From positions 1-64,000 of the forward strand of contig WGMC01000002.1 of the NCBI GenBank assembly GCA_016125265.1: a stretch of 64,000 nucleotides of DNA, written 5' to 3'. The DNA is from Planctomycetaceae bacterium (GTDB taxonomy: Bacteria > Planctomycetota > UBA1135 > GCA-002686595). Below are positions 56,229 to 64,000 of the stretch, one piece after another. A program made the translations under genes and the position numbers. Position 1 is the first letter of the stretch. Each line of letters opens with the position of its first letter. Below the pieces are notes generated by a model. That model was given only the letters and a program-made list of their open reading frames with translations, did not search any database and was not told the origin of the DNA.

Positions 56229-57619
56229 CAGGCCTGCCCCCAGGTGAAGCCGTCGGGCCGCGCCCGGTCGAGGGTGCGCTGGAACCCGGTCGTCGGCACC
56301 GAGCGCAACTGGCCGCGCCCGCGGCGGCGGTGTTGGCCGCTCGTCGGGTCGTCCATGTCCGCGTGGGCGAAGATCCCAAAGAGCAGAACGATCGCGAACC
56401 AGTGGTAGATGAGGTCGTAGTGGGCGCGGTTCAAGAACACGCTGCCGACGAGGAACGAGGCCAGGGTCGCCTCGAACATCGTGCAGTAGTGCAGGATCCA
56501 ACTGTCCGAATAGATGCGTTTCGCCCGCGCCCGGACCCGCCAGATGGTCCAGAACGAACCGGCGAACAGGGCTAGGTACAGGATCAGACTCGGGGTGCCG
56601 CACTCGGCCCACAGTTGGATGTAGGAGTTGTGCGCCACCTTGGTGCCCTCACCGGCGAGGTTCTCAGGCGTCGGGTTGGGCTCGTAGCGCAGGTAGTTGG
56701 CCCGGAAGCCTTGCAACCCGACGCCCCAGATGGGGTTGTCGAGGGCCATGCGGTAGCCCACCGCCCACGACTTGAACCGCGCCTGCGCGGAGCCCTCGGA
56801 TTGGTACTGGCCGATGGAGGCAAAACGCTCGTACATGCTGGCGGGCATCAGCGCGACCAACACGCCCGCCAACACGGCGCCACCCAAAAGCCCGCGCCAG
56901 CGGAACTTTGAGCGCCACAACATCACGAAGCTGCCCGTGACAAGCGACAGGAGCCCCCCGCGGGAGTACGTCAGCAGCACCGTGAAAATGCAGAGGGGGA
57001 CCATCAGGAAGAAGGCGCGGCGCAGGACCGGCCGGCGTTCGGATTGGGCGATGCAGAACAACATCGACACGGTCATGGCGATGGCCAGCGCGTAGTCGTT
57101 GTTGTCGGCGATCAGGCCGCCCGGGCCCTGGATGATCCGACCCTGGAAACCCGTCAAGATCGCCCAGACGCCGTCTTTGACGCCGTAGAACGCGAAGGAG
57201 AGCGCGATGATCCACACCAGGAGGCGCAGGTGCTCGCGGGTCGTCACCACCGCCGTCGTGAACACCGCGATCCCGATGATCTTGACGAACTCGAGCACAC
57301 GGTCGAACTGCTGCTCCTTGACCTCCGCTGGCAGCCCCGTGGAGATAGCCGCGCTGACGATCACCAACAGGATCATCAGGAGCATCGCGTACACGCGCCA
57401 ATCGGGCACGAACCAACGCTGGCGACCCTGCACCACGAAGCCGGCCAACATCACGATCGCGACGTAGTAGCTCCAGCGCATGGAGCGCGCGGCGCCCCAT
57501 GCCAGGTCCTGCACGCGCATGTACGCGAGCCAGGAGAACGACATCACTCCCACGAACGGCCTGCGGTAGCTGACCGGCAGCAGGCTCAGGATGACCAGCG
57601 AAACGATGAGGTCGCGCAT
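56228..57619 (-). CDS. O-antigen-ligase-like membrane protein, exosortase-associated type
   Basis: A 463-residue protein with about eleven transmembrane helices and a long periplasmic loop. MRDLIVSLVILSLLPVSYRRPFVG at the start, LTYSRGGLLSL, the loop sequence NPIWGVGLQGF and VAHNSYIQLWAECG match the Wzy/WaaL-like putative O-glycosylation ligases of exosortase A systems. It would join or polymerise glycan chains outside the membrane. The ATG at 57619 lies 86 bases after the Wzz-like gene. Confidence 0.92.
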   Translation of the reverse strand: MRDLIVSLVILSLLPVSYRRPFVGVMSFSWLAYMRVQDLAWGAARSMRWSYYVAIVMLAGFVVQGRQRWFVPDWRVYAMLLMILLVIVSAAISTGLPAEVKEQQFDRVLEFVKIIGIAVFTTAVVTTREHLRLLVWIIALSFAFYGVKDGVWAILTGFQGRIIQGPGGLIADNNDYALAIAMTVSMLFCIAQSERRPVLRRAFFLMVPLCIFTVLLTYSRGGLLSLVTGSFVMLWRSKFRWRGLLGGAVLAGVLVALMPASMYERFASIGQYQSEGSAQARFKSWAVGYRMALDNPIWGVGLQGFRANYLRYEPNPTPENLAGEGTKVAHNSYIQLWAECGTPSLILYLALFAGSFWTIWRVRARAKRIYSDSWILHYCTMFEATLASFLVGSVFLNRAHYDLIYHWFAIVLLFGIFAHADMDDPTSGQHRRRGRGQLRSVPTTGFQRTLDRARPDGFTWGQA

Positions 57620-57705
57620 GACCTAGGCGCCGCCGCCCCACTGCCACCGGACGCGGAGCCACCTGGCGCCGCCCCCCAGGTACCCTGCGCGCGCGCCGGA
57701 CCCCA

Positions 57706-59346
57706 TCAGCGCAACTGTTCGCGCGCGTCTTCGAGGGCGCGGACCACGCTGGTGCCGAGACGCTCGGGGTGCTGGCTCCAGGTCCACACGAACCAGTGCA
57801 GGCCCCCCAGCAACAGGACGGTCGAGAAGAGCACCAACGCGCGCCGCTGGAGCAGCTCGCGGCGCTCGAGGCGCGTCGGCACCCGTTGGATCACACCGAG
57901 CACCGGCACCGAGAGGGTGCGGGCCAGGTCCACGGGGGTGCGGAAACCCGGTTGGGTGAACTCGGCGATGCCCGCGACCGCCAGTCCGAGCCCGAGTCCA
58001 CCGAGCAGGGAAAAGAGCCAGATCGCCGAGACGATCGGGCTGATCGGCTCGTCCTTCGCACGGGCCTCGCGCGTGATCTCGTAGAGCTGGGTCGCGCGCC
58101 GCAGGATCTCGAGGGCCTGCTCCTGGAGGAGGTACTTGCGCTCGATCTCGTCGAGTGACGTCTGTTTGAGGTCGATGGTCGACTTCAGTTCCTCGAGTTG
58201 CAGGCGCAGGTCGATGCGCTCCCGTTGCCGTGCCTGGTCGCGCTCCAGCAGGCCGCTCAAGAACTTGACCTCCTCCTCGAGGCGAGCGACATCCGCCTCC
58301 GCGCTGGCCACGTCGAGGGCCAGCCGCTCGCGCTGGGGGTTCGGCGTCGGTTTTAGCGTGATCTCACCGCGCCGCTCGCGGCCGCGCAGGGACTCGATCT
58401 CCTCCTCCAGGAGGCGCACTTCCAGTTCCGCCTGCTGGTAGCGGCTGTGGGCGTGTTTGAGGCCCGTTTGCCGTTTGCGCTGCAGCGCGATCTTCGCCTG
58501 CAGCTCCGCGACCTGGTTGTCGTAGGTCGTGGAGCCGATCTCGGTGGGTTCGGCAAGGGTGATGGGCGTGCGTTCCCATTCCGCCAACAGGACCGCGAGC
58601 GCGGCGCGTTGCCCCTCCAGGTTGCGCTCGGCCGTGGCCAGCTTCACCTCGGTCTCCGAGATGCGCTGGAACAGGGGATCCGCCGGCGGGGAGAAGCGCT
58701 GGTTGTTGCCGAGTTGGTCGATGCCGAACCCGCTGGCCTTCAACTTGTCGCCGAACTCGATCGTCAGCCGGCGCAGTTCCTCCTGCAACTCGCGGCGCTG
58801 GTCCTGCAGCACCTCGCGCTCCTTCGTGCGGTTCTGCTCGTCCCGCTGGTACACGTCCTGCAGCCAAAGGACGGCGAGTTGCTGGAGGAAGTCCTCCGCG
58901 CGCCGCGGATCCCCGGCGTCGAACGTCAGGTCGATGAACGTCGAGCCTTCGTTCTTGGCCTTCGGCAACACGTTGATCGAGAGCCGGTCGCGCAGTTTGT
59001 CGCGATACGCGAGCTTCTCGGTCTCGGTCAGTTGCAGGTAGTCCGGCCACTGCAGGTCGTCCAGCACCTTGCGGATGCGGTTGTCCTGCATGACTTGGTA
59101 CTTGGCGTTCTGGATCTCGCGGCCGCCGGAGCCCGCCAACGGATCCCCGCTGAACGCGTCGTCCTCGACGCGGGTCTCGAAGACGTTGACTTGCGCTCGA
59201 GCGCGGTAGACCCGCGGCAGGAAGGCGGCGAGCGCAATGCCCAGCGAAAGCACGTAGAGCGCCGGCACGAGGATCTGCCACTTCCTGCGGACCAGGATCC
59301 CGAGCAGCTCCTGGAGCTGGTTCGTACTCTCGAACTGGGCGGTCAT
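57706..59346 (-). CDS. Wzz/GumC-type polysaccharide co-polymerase
   Basis: A 546-residue chain-length determinant. Two membrane helices (about 25-45 and 435-460) enclose a large periplasmic coiled-coil domain with long Glu/Arg/Leu-rich helices; a third hydrophobic helix lies near 500-520. The Wzz N-terminal part (LLGILVRRKWQILVPALYVL) and the Pro-rich FTQPGFRTPVDLARTLSVPVLGV before the last helix are typical. There is no Walker kinase domain, so any tyrosine kinase must be separate. It works with the export lipoprotein downstream of rmlB. Confidence 0.92.
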   Translation of the reverse strand: MTAQFESTNQLQELLGILVRRKWQILVPALYVLSLGIALAAFLPRVYRARAQVNVFETRVEDDAFSGDPLAGSGGREIQNAKYQVMQDNRIRKVLDDLQWPDYLQLTETEKLAYRDKLRDRLSINVLPKAKNEGSTFIDLTFDAGDPRRAEDFLQQLAVLWLQDVYQRDEQNRTKEREVLQDQRRELQEELRRLTIEFGDKLKASGFGIDQLGNNQRFSPPADPLFQRISETEVKLATAERNLEGQRAALAVLLAEWERTPITLAEPTEIGSTTYDNQVAELQAKIALQRKRQTGLKHAHSRYQQAELEVRLLEEEIESLRGRERRGEITLKPTPNPQRERLALDVASAEADVARLEEEVKFLSGLLERDQARQRERIDLRLQLEELKSTIDLKQTSLDEIERKYLLQEQALEILRRATQLYEITREARAKDEPISPIVSAIWLFSLLGGLGLGLAVAGIAEFTQPGFRTPVDLARTLSVPVLGVIQRVPTRLERRELLQRRALVLFSTVLLLGGLHWFVWTWSQHPERLGTSVVRALEDAREQLR

Positions 59347-59367
59347 GTGGCGAGGGGCAGGGGGAGC

Positions 59368-60132
59368 TCAGAAGACGCCGAACTGCTGGTTGTTGTTGAG
59401 GTTGCGGTCCAGGTTGTTGAGCTGGATCAGGCCGGTGAAGACCTGCTGGAACACCGTCGTGAAGGGTGTCACGAGTGCGGAGATGAAACTGCCGACCTGC
59501 GCGAGGAACGTCGGCGGCACGACGATGATGTCGCTCTCTTGGACCAGGAAGTTGAACGTCGAGTCCCCGTACTTGAGGAGGTCGCGCATGTTGAACGTCA
59601 GGATCAAGGGGTCGAGCGGATCCGCGCGGATCAGACGCACACGCCCCAGGTTGGCCCGGACCTTGTCGGGCCGCGCCGCCATCACCGCCTGGAACACCGT
59701 CAGGTTGCCCGGGAAGATGCGTTCGCCCTCGGCGCCCACCTCCCCGTAGACGTAGTAGTACTTGGCCCGCGTCTGGATGCGCACCACCTTGATGTCGATG
59801 CGTTCGTAGTAGGGCGAGAACTTCTGCGTCAGCAGCGCCTCGATCTCGGTGCGTGTCATGCCCGCCACCGCGACCGCCCCCACCTGGGGCAGGATCACGG
59901 TGCCGTCGATGTCGACCGTGACCTGGTCCTTCAGTTCGGCCTCGTACTCGTCGGTGTAGGAGAACGAATCGTTGATCGTGACGTAGTTCTCCTGCTCGGC
60001 ATTGCCGGAGTACCGCGATCCGAACCCCTGGGTGTTGAGGTACTGCAGCACCCGTTTGTCGGGTGCCGAGGAGCACGCCACCACCAGCAGCGCTAGGAGG
60101 AGCGGCAGCAAGCTCTGGATCCGGGTTACCAT
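59368..60132 (-). CDS. Polysaccharide export lipoprotein (Wza/GumB-like)
   Basis: A 254-residue outer-membrane export protein. The signal peptide ends at lipobox VVAC (C20). The Poly_export domain DQVTVDIDGTVILPQVGAV and the SLBB-type segment YYYVYGEVGAEGERIFPGN are present, followed by DIIVVPPTFLAQVGSF. It forms the exit channel for the polysaccharide. ATG 60132 is chosen because it sets up the lipoprotein signal; it lies 19 bases after the rmlB stop. The C-terminus is Asn/Gln-rich. Confidence 0.92.
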   Translation of the reverse strand: MVTRIQSLLPLLLALLVVACSSAPDKRVLQYLNTQGFGSRYSGNAEQENYVTINDSFSYTDEYEAELKDQVTVDIDGTVILPQVGAVAVAGMTRTEIEALLTQKFSPYYERIDIKVVRIQTRAKYYYVYGEVGAEGERIFPGNLTVFQAVMAARPDKVRANLGRVRLIRADPLDPLILTFNMRDLLKYGDSTFNFLVQESDIIVVPPTFLAQVGSFISALVTPFTTVFQQVFTGLIQLNNLDRNLNNNQQFGVF

Positions 60133-60151
60133 CGACTGGCGCACGTGGGGT

Positions 60152-61177
60152 TCAGGCGCCGTACTGTGCGGCGTAGTAGTCGCGGTAGGCGCCGCTGCGC
60201 ACACGCTGCAGCCAGTCGTCGTTGTCGAGGTACCAGCGGATGGTCATGGGGAGCGCGTCCTCGAAGCGGAACCGCGGCGCCCAGCCCAGCTCCTTTTGGA
60301 TCTTGGAGGCGTCGATCGCGTACCGGCGGTCGTGGCCCGGGCGGTCCTTCACGTACTGGATCAGGCTCTCGGGGCGCTTCAGCTCCGCGAGGATGCGCTT
60401 CACGATCTGGATGTTGGGGTACTCGTTGTTCCCCCCGATGTTGTAGACCTCGCCCGTCTGGCCCTTCTCAAGCACCGCGAGCAGCGCCTCGCAGTGGTCG
60501 CGCACGAACAACCAGTCGCGCACGTAGAGGCCGTCACCGTACACGGGCAGTGGCTTCGATTCGCGCGCGTTGGCGATCATCAACGGGATCAGCTTCTCGG
60601 GAAACTGGTAGGGCCCGTAGTTGTTCGAGCAGCGCGTGATCGACGCGGGGAAACCGTGGGTGTGCACGGCGGCGCGCACGAGTAGGTCGCTCGCCGCCTT
60701 GCTGGCCGAGTACGGCGAGTTGGCCTGGATCGGCGTGTCCTCGGTGAAAAAACCCTCCGAGCCCAGGGAGCCGTAGACCTCGTCCGTCGAGACGTGCACG
60801 AAGCGCTCGACGCCGTGCGCGCGGCACACGTCGAGCAAGTTCTGCGTGCCGACCACGTTCGCTTCGACGAAGGGCAGACCCGACTGGATCGAGCGGTCCA
60901 CGTGGCTCTCCGCCGCCAAGTGCAGCACGAGGGTACGGCCGCCTCGGGGGATCGAAGCGAACGCGCGCTCGAGCGCGGCGCGGTCGACGATGTCGACCTT
61001 CTCGAAGCGGTAGTTGGGCCGGCCCTCGGCTGCCTTCAGGTTGTCGAGGTTGCCCGCGTAGGTCAGCTTGTCCAGGTTGAGCACATGCCAATCCGGCCGA
61101 CTCTCCAGCAAGAGATGGACCAGGTTGGCCCCGATGAATCCGGCTCCCCCGGTGACGACGACGGTCGTGGTGCTCAT
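60152..61177 (-). CDS. rmlB: dTDP-glucose 4,6-dehydratase
   Basis: A 341-residue SDR enzyme making dTDP-4-keto-6-deoxyglucose. GGAGFIGANLV binds NAD, HLAAESHVDRSI and STDEVYGSL are family motifs, and the catalytic YSASK and the CSNNYGPYQFPEKLIP substrate segment are intact. With the next gene upstream, rmlD, it feeds dTDP-rhamnose to the operon. rmlA and rmlC are not in the window. Confidence 0.96.
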   Translation of the reverse strand: MSTTTVVVTGGAGFIGANLVHLLLESRPDWHVLNLDKLTYAGNLDNLKAAEGRPNYRFEKVDIVDRAALERAFASIPRGGRTLVLHLAAESHVDRSIQSGLPFVEANVVGTQNLLDVCRAHGVERFVHVSTDEVYGSLGSEGFFTEDTPIQANSPYSASKAASDLLVRAAVHTHGFPASITRCSNNYGPYQFPEKLIPLMIANARESKPLPVYGDGLYVRDWLFVRDHCEALLAVLEKGQTGEVYNIGGNNEYPNIQIVKRILAELKRPESLIQYVKDRPGHDRRYAIDASKIQKELGWAPRFRFEDALPMTIRWYLDNDDWLQRVRSGAYRDYYAAQYGA

Positions 61178-61207
61178 GAGCTTGTAAGGATCGTTCTGAA
61201 GATGGAG

Positions 61208-62116
61208 TCAGACCGCGGACGGCCCGTGCCGGTCCAGGAAGTGTGCCAGGGCATCGCGCCAGGGTGCCAGCCTGCGGCCCCGCAGCGTGGCGAGCTTGTT
61301 ACAGTCGAGCACGCTGAAGGGGGGCCGCTGTGCCGGTCGCGGGAACTCTGCGGTCGTGCACGGCCGCACGGAAACCCCGCGCACGCCCGCCATCTCCAGG
61401 GTCGCGACGGCCAGGTCGTACCAGCTCGCCCGGCCCTCGCAGGCCCCGTGGTAGACACCCGGCGCGCCGTGCTCCAGGACGTGCCACAGGGCGGGGGAGA
61501 GCTCGAGTGTCGACGTCGGGCTGCCGACCTGGTCCGCGACCACGGTCAACTCCGGCCGTTCCGAGGCGAGGCGCAGCATCGTGCCCGGGAAGTGGTTGCC
61601 CCGTGGGCCGTAGAGCCACTGGGTCCGCACGACCATCGCGCCCGCGGGATGGTGTTGCAGGACCGCCTGTTCACCCTCCCACTTGGTCTGCCCATAGGCC
61701 CCGAGCGGTTGGGTGGGATCGTCCTCGCGGTAGGGCCGGCGACCGCTGCCGTCGAAGACGAAGTCCGTGCTGACGAGCACGAGGCGCGCGCCAGCCGCGG
61801 CGGCGGCTTTCGCCAGCAACCGCGGGGCTTCGGCGTTCACGCGGCGGGCCACCTCGACTTCGGTCTCCGCCTTGTCGACCGCCGTGTAGGCCGCGGCGTG
61901 GAGTATCCCGTCGAACGGGCCGTGGTCGGCGAGCAGCCGGCGCACACCCTCGTCTTGGGTGAGGTCGTAACCGGCGGCCGCCACTTCGGGGCAACCCGGC
62001 CGCGCGGGCACGAGGTCCGTGCCGATCGCGACGGTGCCCTTCGGCGCGTCGAGCAGCAACTGGCTGCCGAGCATCCCGGCGGCGCCGGTGACGAGGACGC
62101 GGAGCGGGGCGCTCAT
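61208..62116 (-). CDS. rmlD: dTDP-4-dehydrorhamnose reductase
   Basis: A 302-residue SDR reductase that makes dTDP-L-rhamnose with NADPH. TGAAGMLGSQLLLD, HAAAYTAVDKAE, LVLVSTDFVFDG, YGQTKWEGE and RTQWLYGPRGNHF are the standard motifs. ATG 62116 overlaps the stop of the upstream epimerase (ATGA). Confidence 0.94.
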   Translation of the reverse strand: MSAPLRVLVTGAAGMLGSQLLLDAPKGTVAIGTDLVPARPGCPEVAAAGYDLTQDEGVRRLLADHGPFDGILHAAAYTAVDKAETEVEVARRVNAEAPRLLAKAAAAAGARLVLVSTDFVFDGSGRRPYREDDPTQPLGAYGQTKWEGEQAVLQHHPAGAMVVRTQWLYGPRGNHFPGTMLRLASERPELTVVADQVGSPTSTLELSPALWHVLEHGAPGVYHGACEGRASWYDLAVATLEMAGVRGVSVRPCTTAEFPRPAQRPPFSVLDCNKLATLRGRRLAPWRDALAHFLDRHGPSAV

Positions 62117-63075
62117 CGTTTGCCCCCGGCGTGTTGGTTCTCCTCGCGGTACCAGGCGACAAAACGCTCCAAACCATCGCGCACGGTGGTGTGCGGGTCG
62201 TAACCCAGCTTGGAACGCGCCTTCGACACGTCGGCGTAGGTGATCTCGACGTCGCCCGGCTGCATGGGCTGGCGGTCGACGATGGGTTCGATCCCACAGA
62301 CCTCCCCCACCAGTTGGATCAGTTCGGCCAGGCTCGTGGTCTGGGACTCGCCCAGGTTGTAGATCTCGTACCCCGCGCAACGATCCAGACTGCGCACGAC
62401 GCCGTCGACAATGTCGTCGATGTAGGTGTAGTCGCGGCGTGTGGAGCCGTCCCCATACATCGGGATCGCCTTGCCCTCGAACACCGCGCGCACGAACTTG
62501 TGGATCGCCATCTCGGGCCGTTGGCGCGGGCCGTAGACGGTGAAGAAGCGCAGGGCCGAGATCGGAATGCCGTACAGGTGGTGGTACGTGAAGCAGTGCA
62601 ACTCGCCGGCGCGTTTGGTGGCCGCGTAGGGCGACACTGGCCGGTGGATGTCGTCGTCTTCGCGGAAGGGCACGCGTTCGTTCGAACCGTAGACGCTGGA
62701 GGACGACGCGAATACGAATCGCGTCTTGGGCCGGCGCTTGAGCTGCTCGAGGATCAAGAGCGTGCCGCGCACGTTGACGTCCTCGTAGTAGAGCGGATCC
62801 AAGAGCGACGGGCGCACCCCCGCCATGGCGGCGAGGTGCACCACGGCGTCGAAATCGCCCTCCTGGAACAGGCGCTCGATCAGCGCCGCATCGCGGATGT
62901 CACCCTCCACGAGACGCGCGCGACCGAGGCGCGCCGCGTTCCGCCGCTTGAGCGCCGGGTCGTAGAAGGAGTTGAAGTTGTCGAGAACGACGAGGTCGTC
63001 GCCGCGCGCCAGCAAGTGCTCGCTCACGTGCGACCCGATGAATCCCGCTCCGCCCGTCAAAAGGATGCGCGCCAT
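62113..63075 (-). CDS. NAD-dependent nucleotide-sugar epimerase, UDP-glucuronate 4-epimerase-like
   Basis: A 320-residue SDR epimerase. GGAGFIGSHVSEHLL binds NAD; HLAAMAGVRPS, SSSSVYGSNERVPF, the catalytic YAATKRAGEL and FFTVYGPRQRPEMAIHKF follow the UDP-glucuronate 4-epimerase pattern. A uronate product would give the amidotransferase a carboxylate to work on, which links the two functionally; this is inference. It begins one base after the glmS stop. Confidence 0.92.
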   Translation of the reverse strand: MARILLTGGAGFIGSHVSEHLLARGDDLVVLDNFNSFYDPALKRRNAARLGRARLVEGDIRDAALIERLFQEGDFDAVVHLAAMAGVRPSLLDPLYYEDVNVRGTLLILEQLKRRPKTRFVFASSSSVYGSNERVPFREDDDIHRPVSPYAATKRAGELHCFTYHHLYGIPISALRFFTVYGPRQRPEMAIHKFVRAVFEGKAIPMYGDGSTRRDYTYIDDIVDGVVRSLDRCAGYEIYNLGESQTTSLAELIQLVGEVCGIEPIVDRQPMQPGDVEITYADVSKARSKLGYDPHTTVRDGLERFVAWYREENQHAGGKR

Positions 63076-63076
63076 G

Positions 63077-64000
63077 TCACTCCACCGTCACGCTTTTGGC
63101 CAGGTTGCGCGGTTTGTCGATGTCGCAGCCGCGCAGGTTGGCGATGTGATAGGCCAGCAACTGCAGCGGCACGACGTTGAGGATCGGCGAGAGCCACTCG
63201 GAGCTGGTCGGCACCGGGATCGACTCTTCGGCGATCGCGTGGCTCTTCGCGTCGGAGCCGACGCTGATCACACGCCCGCCGCGGGCTTTGACCTGTTCGA
63301 TGTTCGAGCGCACCTTGTCGGCAACGCGCCCCACGCTGTTGATCACGACCGTGGTCATGCTGGGCTCCACGAGCGCGATGGGCCCGTGTTTCATCTCCCC
63401 CGCCGGGTACCCCTCGGCGTGCATGTAGGAGATCTCCTTGAGTTTGAGCGCACCCTCGAGCGCGATCGGGAAGTTGATGCCGCGCCCCAGGAACAAGAAC
63501 CCCTTGGCGTTGCGGTGGCGGTCCGCCAGGTCGCGCACGTGGTCGAGGTGGTGTTCGCCGAACATCGATTCGAGCTGCGGCCGCAGGAGCCGCAGGTCCG
63601 CGAGCAGCTTTCGGCCGGTCGCCACGTCGAGAACTCCCCGCGCGCGTCCGAGGCGGATCGCGAGGAGGTAGGCCGCGGTGAGCTGGGCCACGAAGGCCTT
63701 GGTGCTGGCCACGCCGATCTCGGGGCCGGCCTTCGTGAGGATGTGGGCCTTCGATTCGCGCACCAGCGAACTCGAGATCACGTTGCAGATCGAGACGGGC
63801 GCGGCGCCGAGTTTGGCGGCCAAACGCTGGGCCTCCAGCGTGTCGGCGGTTTCGCCGGACTGCGAGATCGCGAGGGCCATGGTGCCGGGCACCAGGACGG
63901 GGTCGCGGTAGCGGAACTCGGAGGCGTAGTCGAGATCGACCGGCAGGCGCGCCAAACCCTCGATCAGGTAACGCGCGATGTAACCCGCGTGCAGCGCCGT
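63077..64000 (-). CDS. glmS: Glucosamine-6-phosphate synthase, C-terminal part (cut by window edge)
   Basis: The last 307 residues of GlmS; the 5' part, with the glutaminase domain, lies beyond 64000. The two SIS domains are visible: TALHAGYIARYLIE, ALAISQSGETADTLEA, LTKAGPEIGVASTKAF, FLGRGINFPIALEGALKLKEISYMHAEGYPAGEMKHGPIAL (quoted from parts), and the conserved end DKPRNLAKSVTVE. It supplies glucosamine-6-phosphate for amino sugars, consistent with a deacetylase at the far end of the same operon. Confidence 0.95.
   Translation of the reverse strand, partial: TALHAGYIARYLIEGLARLPVDLDYASEFRYRDPVLVPGTMALAISQSGETADTLEAQRLAAKLGAAPVSICNVISSSLVRESKAHILTKAGPEIGVASTKAFVAQLTAAYLLAIRLGRARGVLDVATGRKLLADLRLLRPQLESMFGEHHLDHVRDLADRHRNAKGFLFLGRGINFPIALEGALKLKEISYMHAEGYPAGEMKHGPIALVEPSMTTVVINSVGRVADKVRSNIEQVKARGGRVISVGSDAKSHAIAEESIPVPTSSEWLSPILNVVPLQLLAYHIANLRGCDIDKPRNLAKSVTVE

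Overview
The window is very GC-rich (about 70% by eye), densely coded bacterial chromosome. It most likely comes from a member of the Planctomycetota. The basis is a GreA-type transcript cleavage factor with a very long N-terminal extension of the kind known from Chlamydiae and relatives, a DUF1573 lipoprotein beside a tetraheme cytochrome and a sulfatase-fold lipoprotein, a Lys/Ala-rich protein ending in short 'DEFKRRH..LGYR' modules, and an EF-P with a PGN loop tip. No rRNA operon, CRISPR array, prophage or transposase is visible. The phylum call is inference.

Layout. 1-5 kb: a B12-binding radical SAM enzyme (minus strand) preceded by a 21-bp tandem array, then a tldD-tldE-like protease pair and tRNA-Leu(CAG). 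5-20 kb: rsmG, tRNA-Trp(CCA), a PcnB-type nucleotidyltransferase, an unknown secreted protein, a flavoprotein-dusB-amidohydrolase operon, an RlmI-like methyltransferase, the giant GreA-like factor, a histone-like protein and a RibD/DHFR-like reductase. 20-27 kb: a CobW GTPase, glyA, a small membrane protein and the DUF1573-cytochrome-sulfatase operon. 27.5-37 kb: a long minus-strand run of tyrS, a lipoprotein, rpsA, plsC, cmk, an LpxH-like hydrolase, an NtrC-type regulator, a degenerate GGDEF protein and a degenerate FHA membrane protein, divergent from rpoN (sigma-54) and then efp.

From 39.5 kb to the right edge the window is dominated by envelope and exopolysaccharide genes. They include a GT39-like glycosyltransferase, a PEGA lipoprotein, a HAD phosphatase, a GT2-GT2-FemAB operon, a divergent sigma-54 activator plus 1,366-residue TPR protein, and a long minus-strand operon. 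That operon carries glmS, epimerase, rmlD, rmlB, export lipoprotein, Wzz-type protein, O-antigen-ligase-like protein, asparagine-synthase-like amidotransferase, two GT4 enzymes and a polysaccharide deacetylase. Several families here (deacetylase, FemAB, ligase, amidotransferase, sigma-54 activator, TPR protein) are those that accompany exosortase A/PEP-CTERM systems. No exosortase or PEP-CTERM substrate lies in the window.

Two genome-scale patterns stand out. A palindromic intergenic repeat beginning CTGTAGGGGCGCGGC supplies the TAG stop codon of three separate genes. Several genes have a TAGRCT-like -10 hexamer only 5-14 bases before the start codon, suggesting leaderless or near-leaderless mRNAs. 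Many operon junctions are ATGA, GTGA or TTGA overlaps, and these were used to choose GTG and TTG starts.
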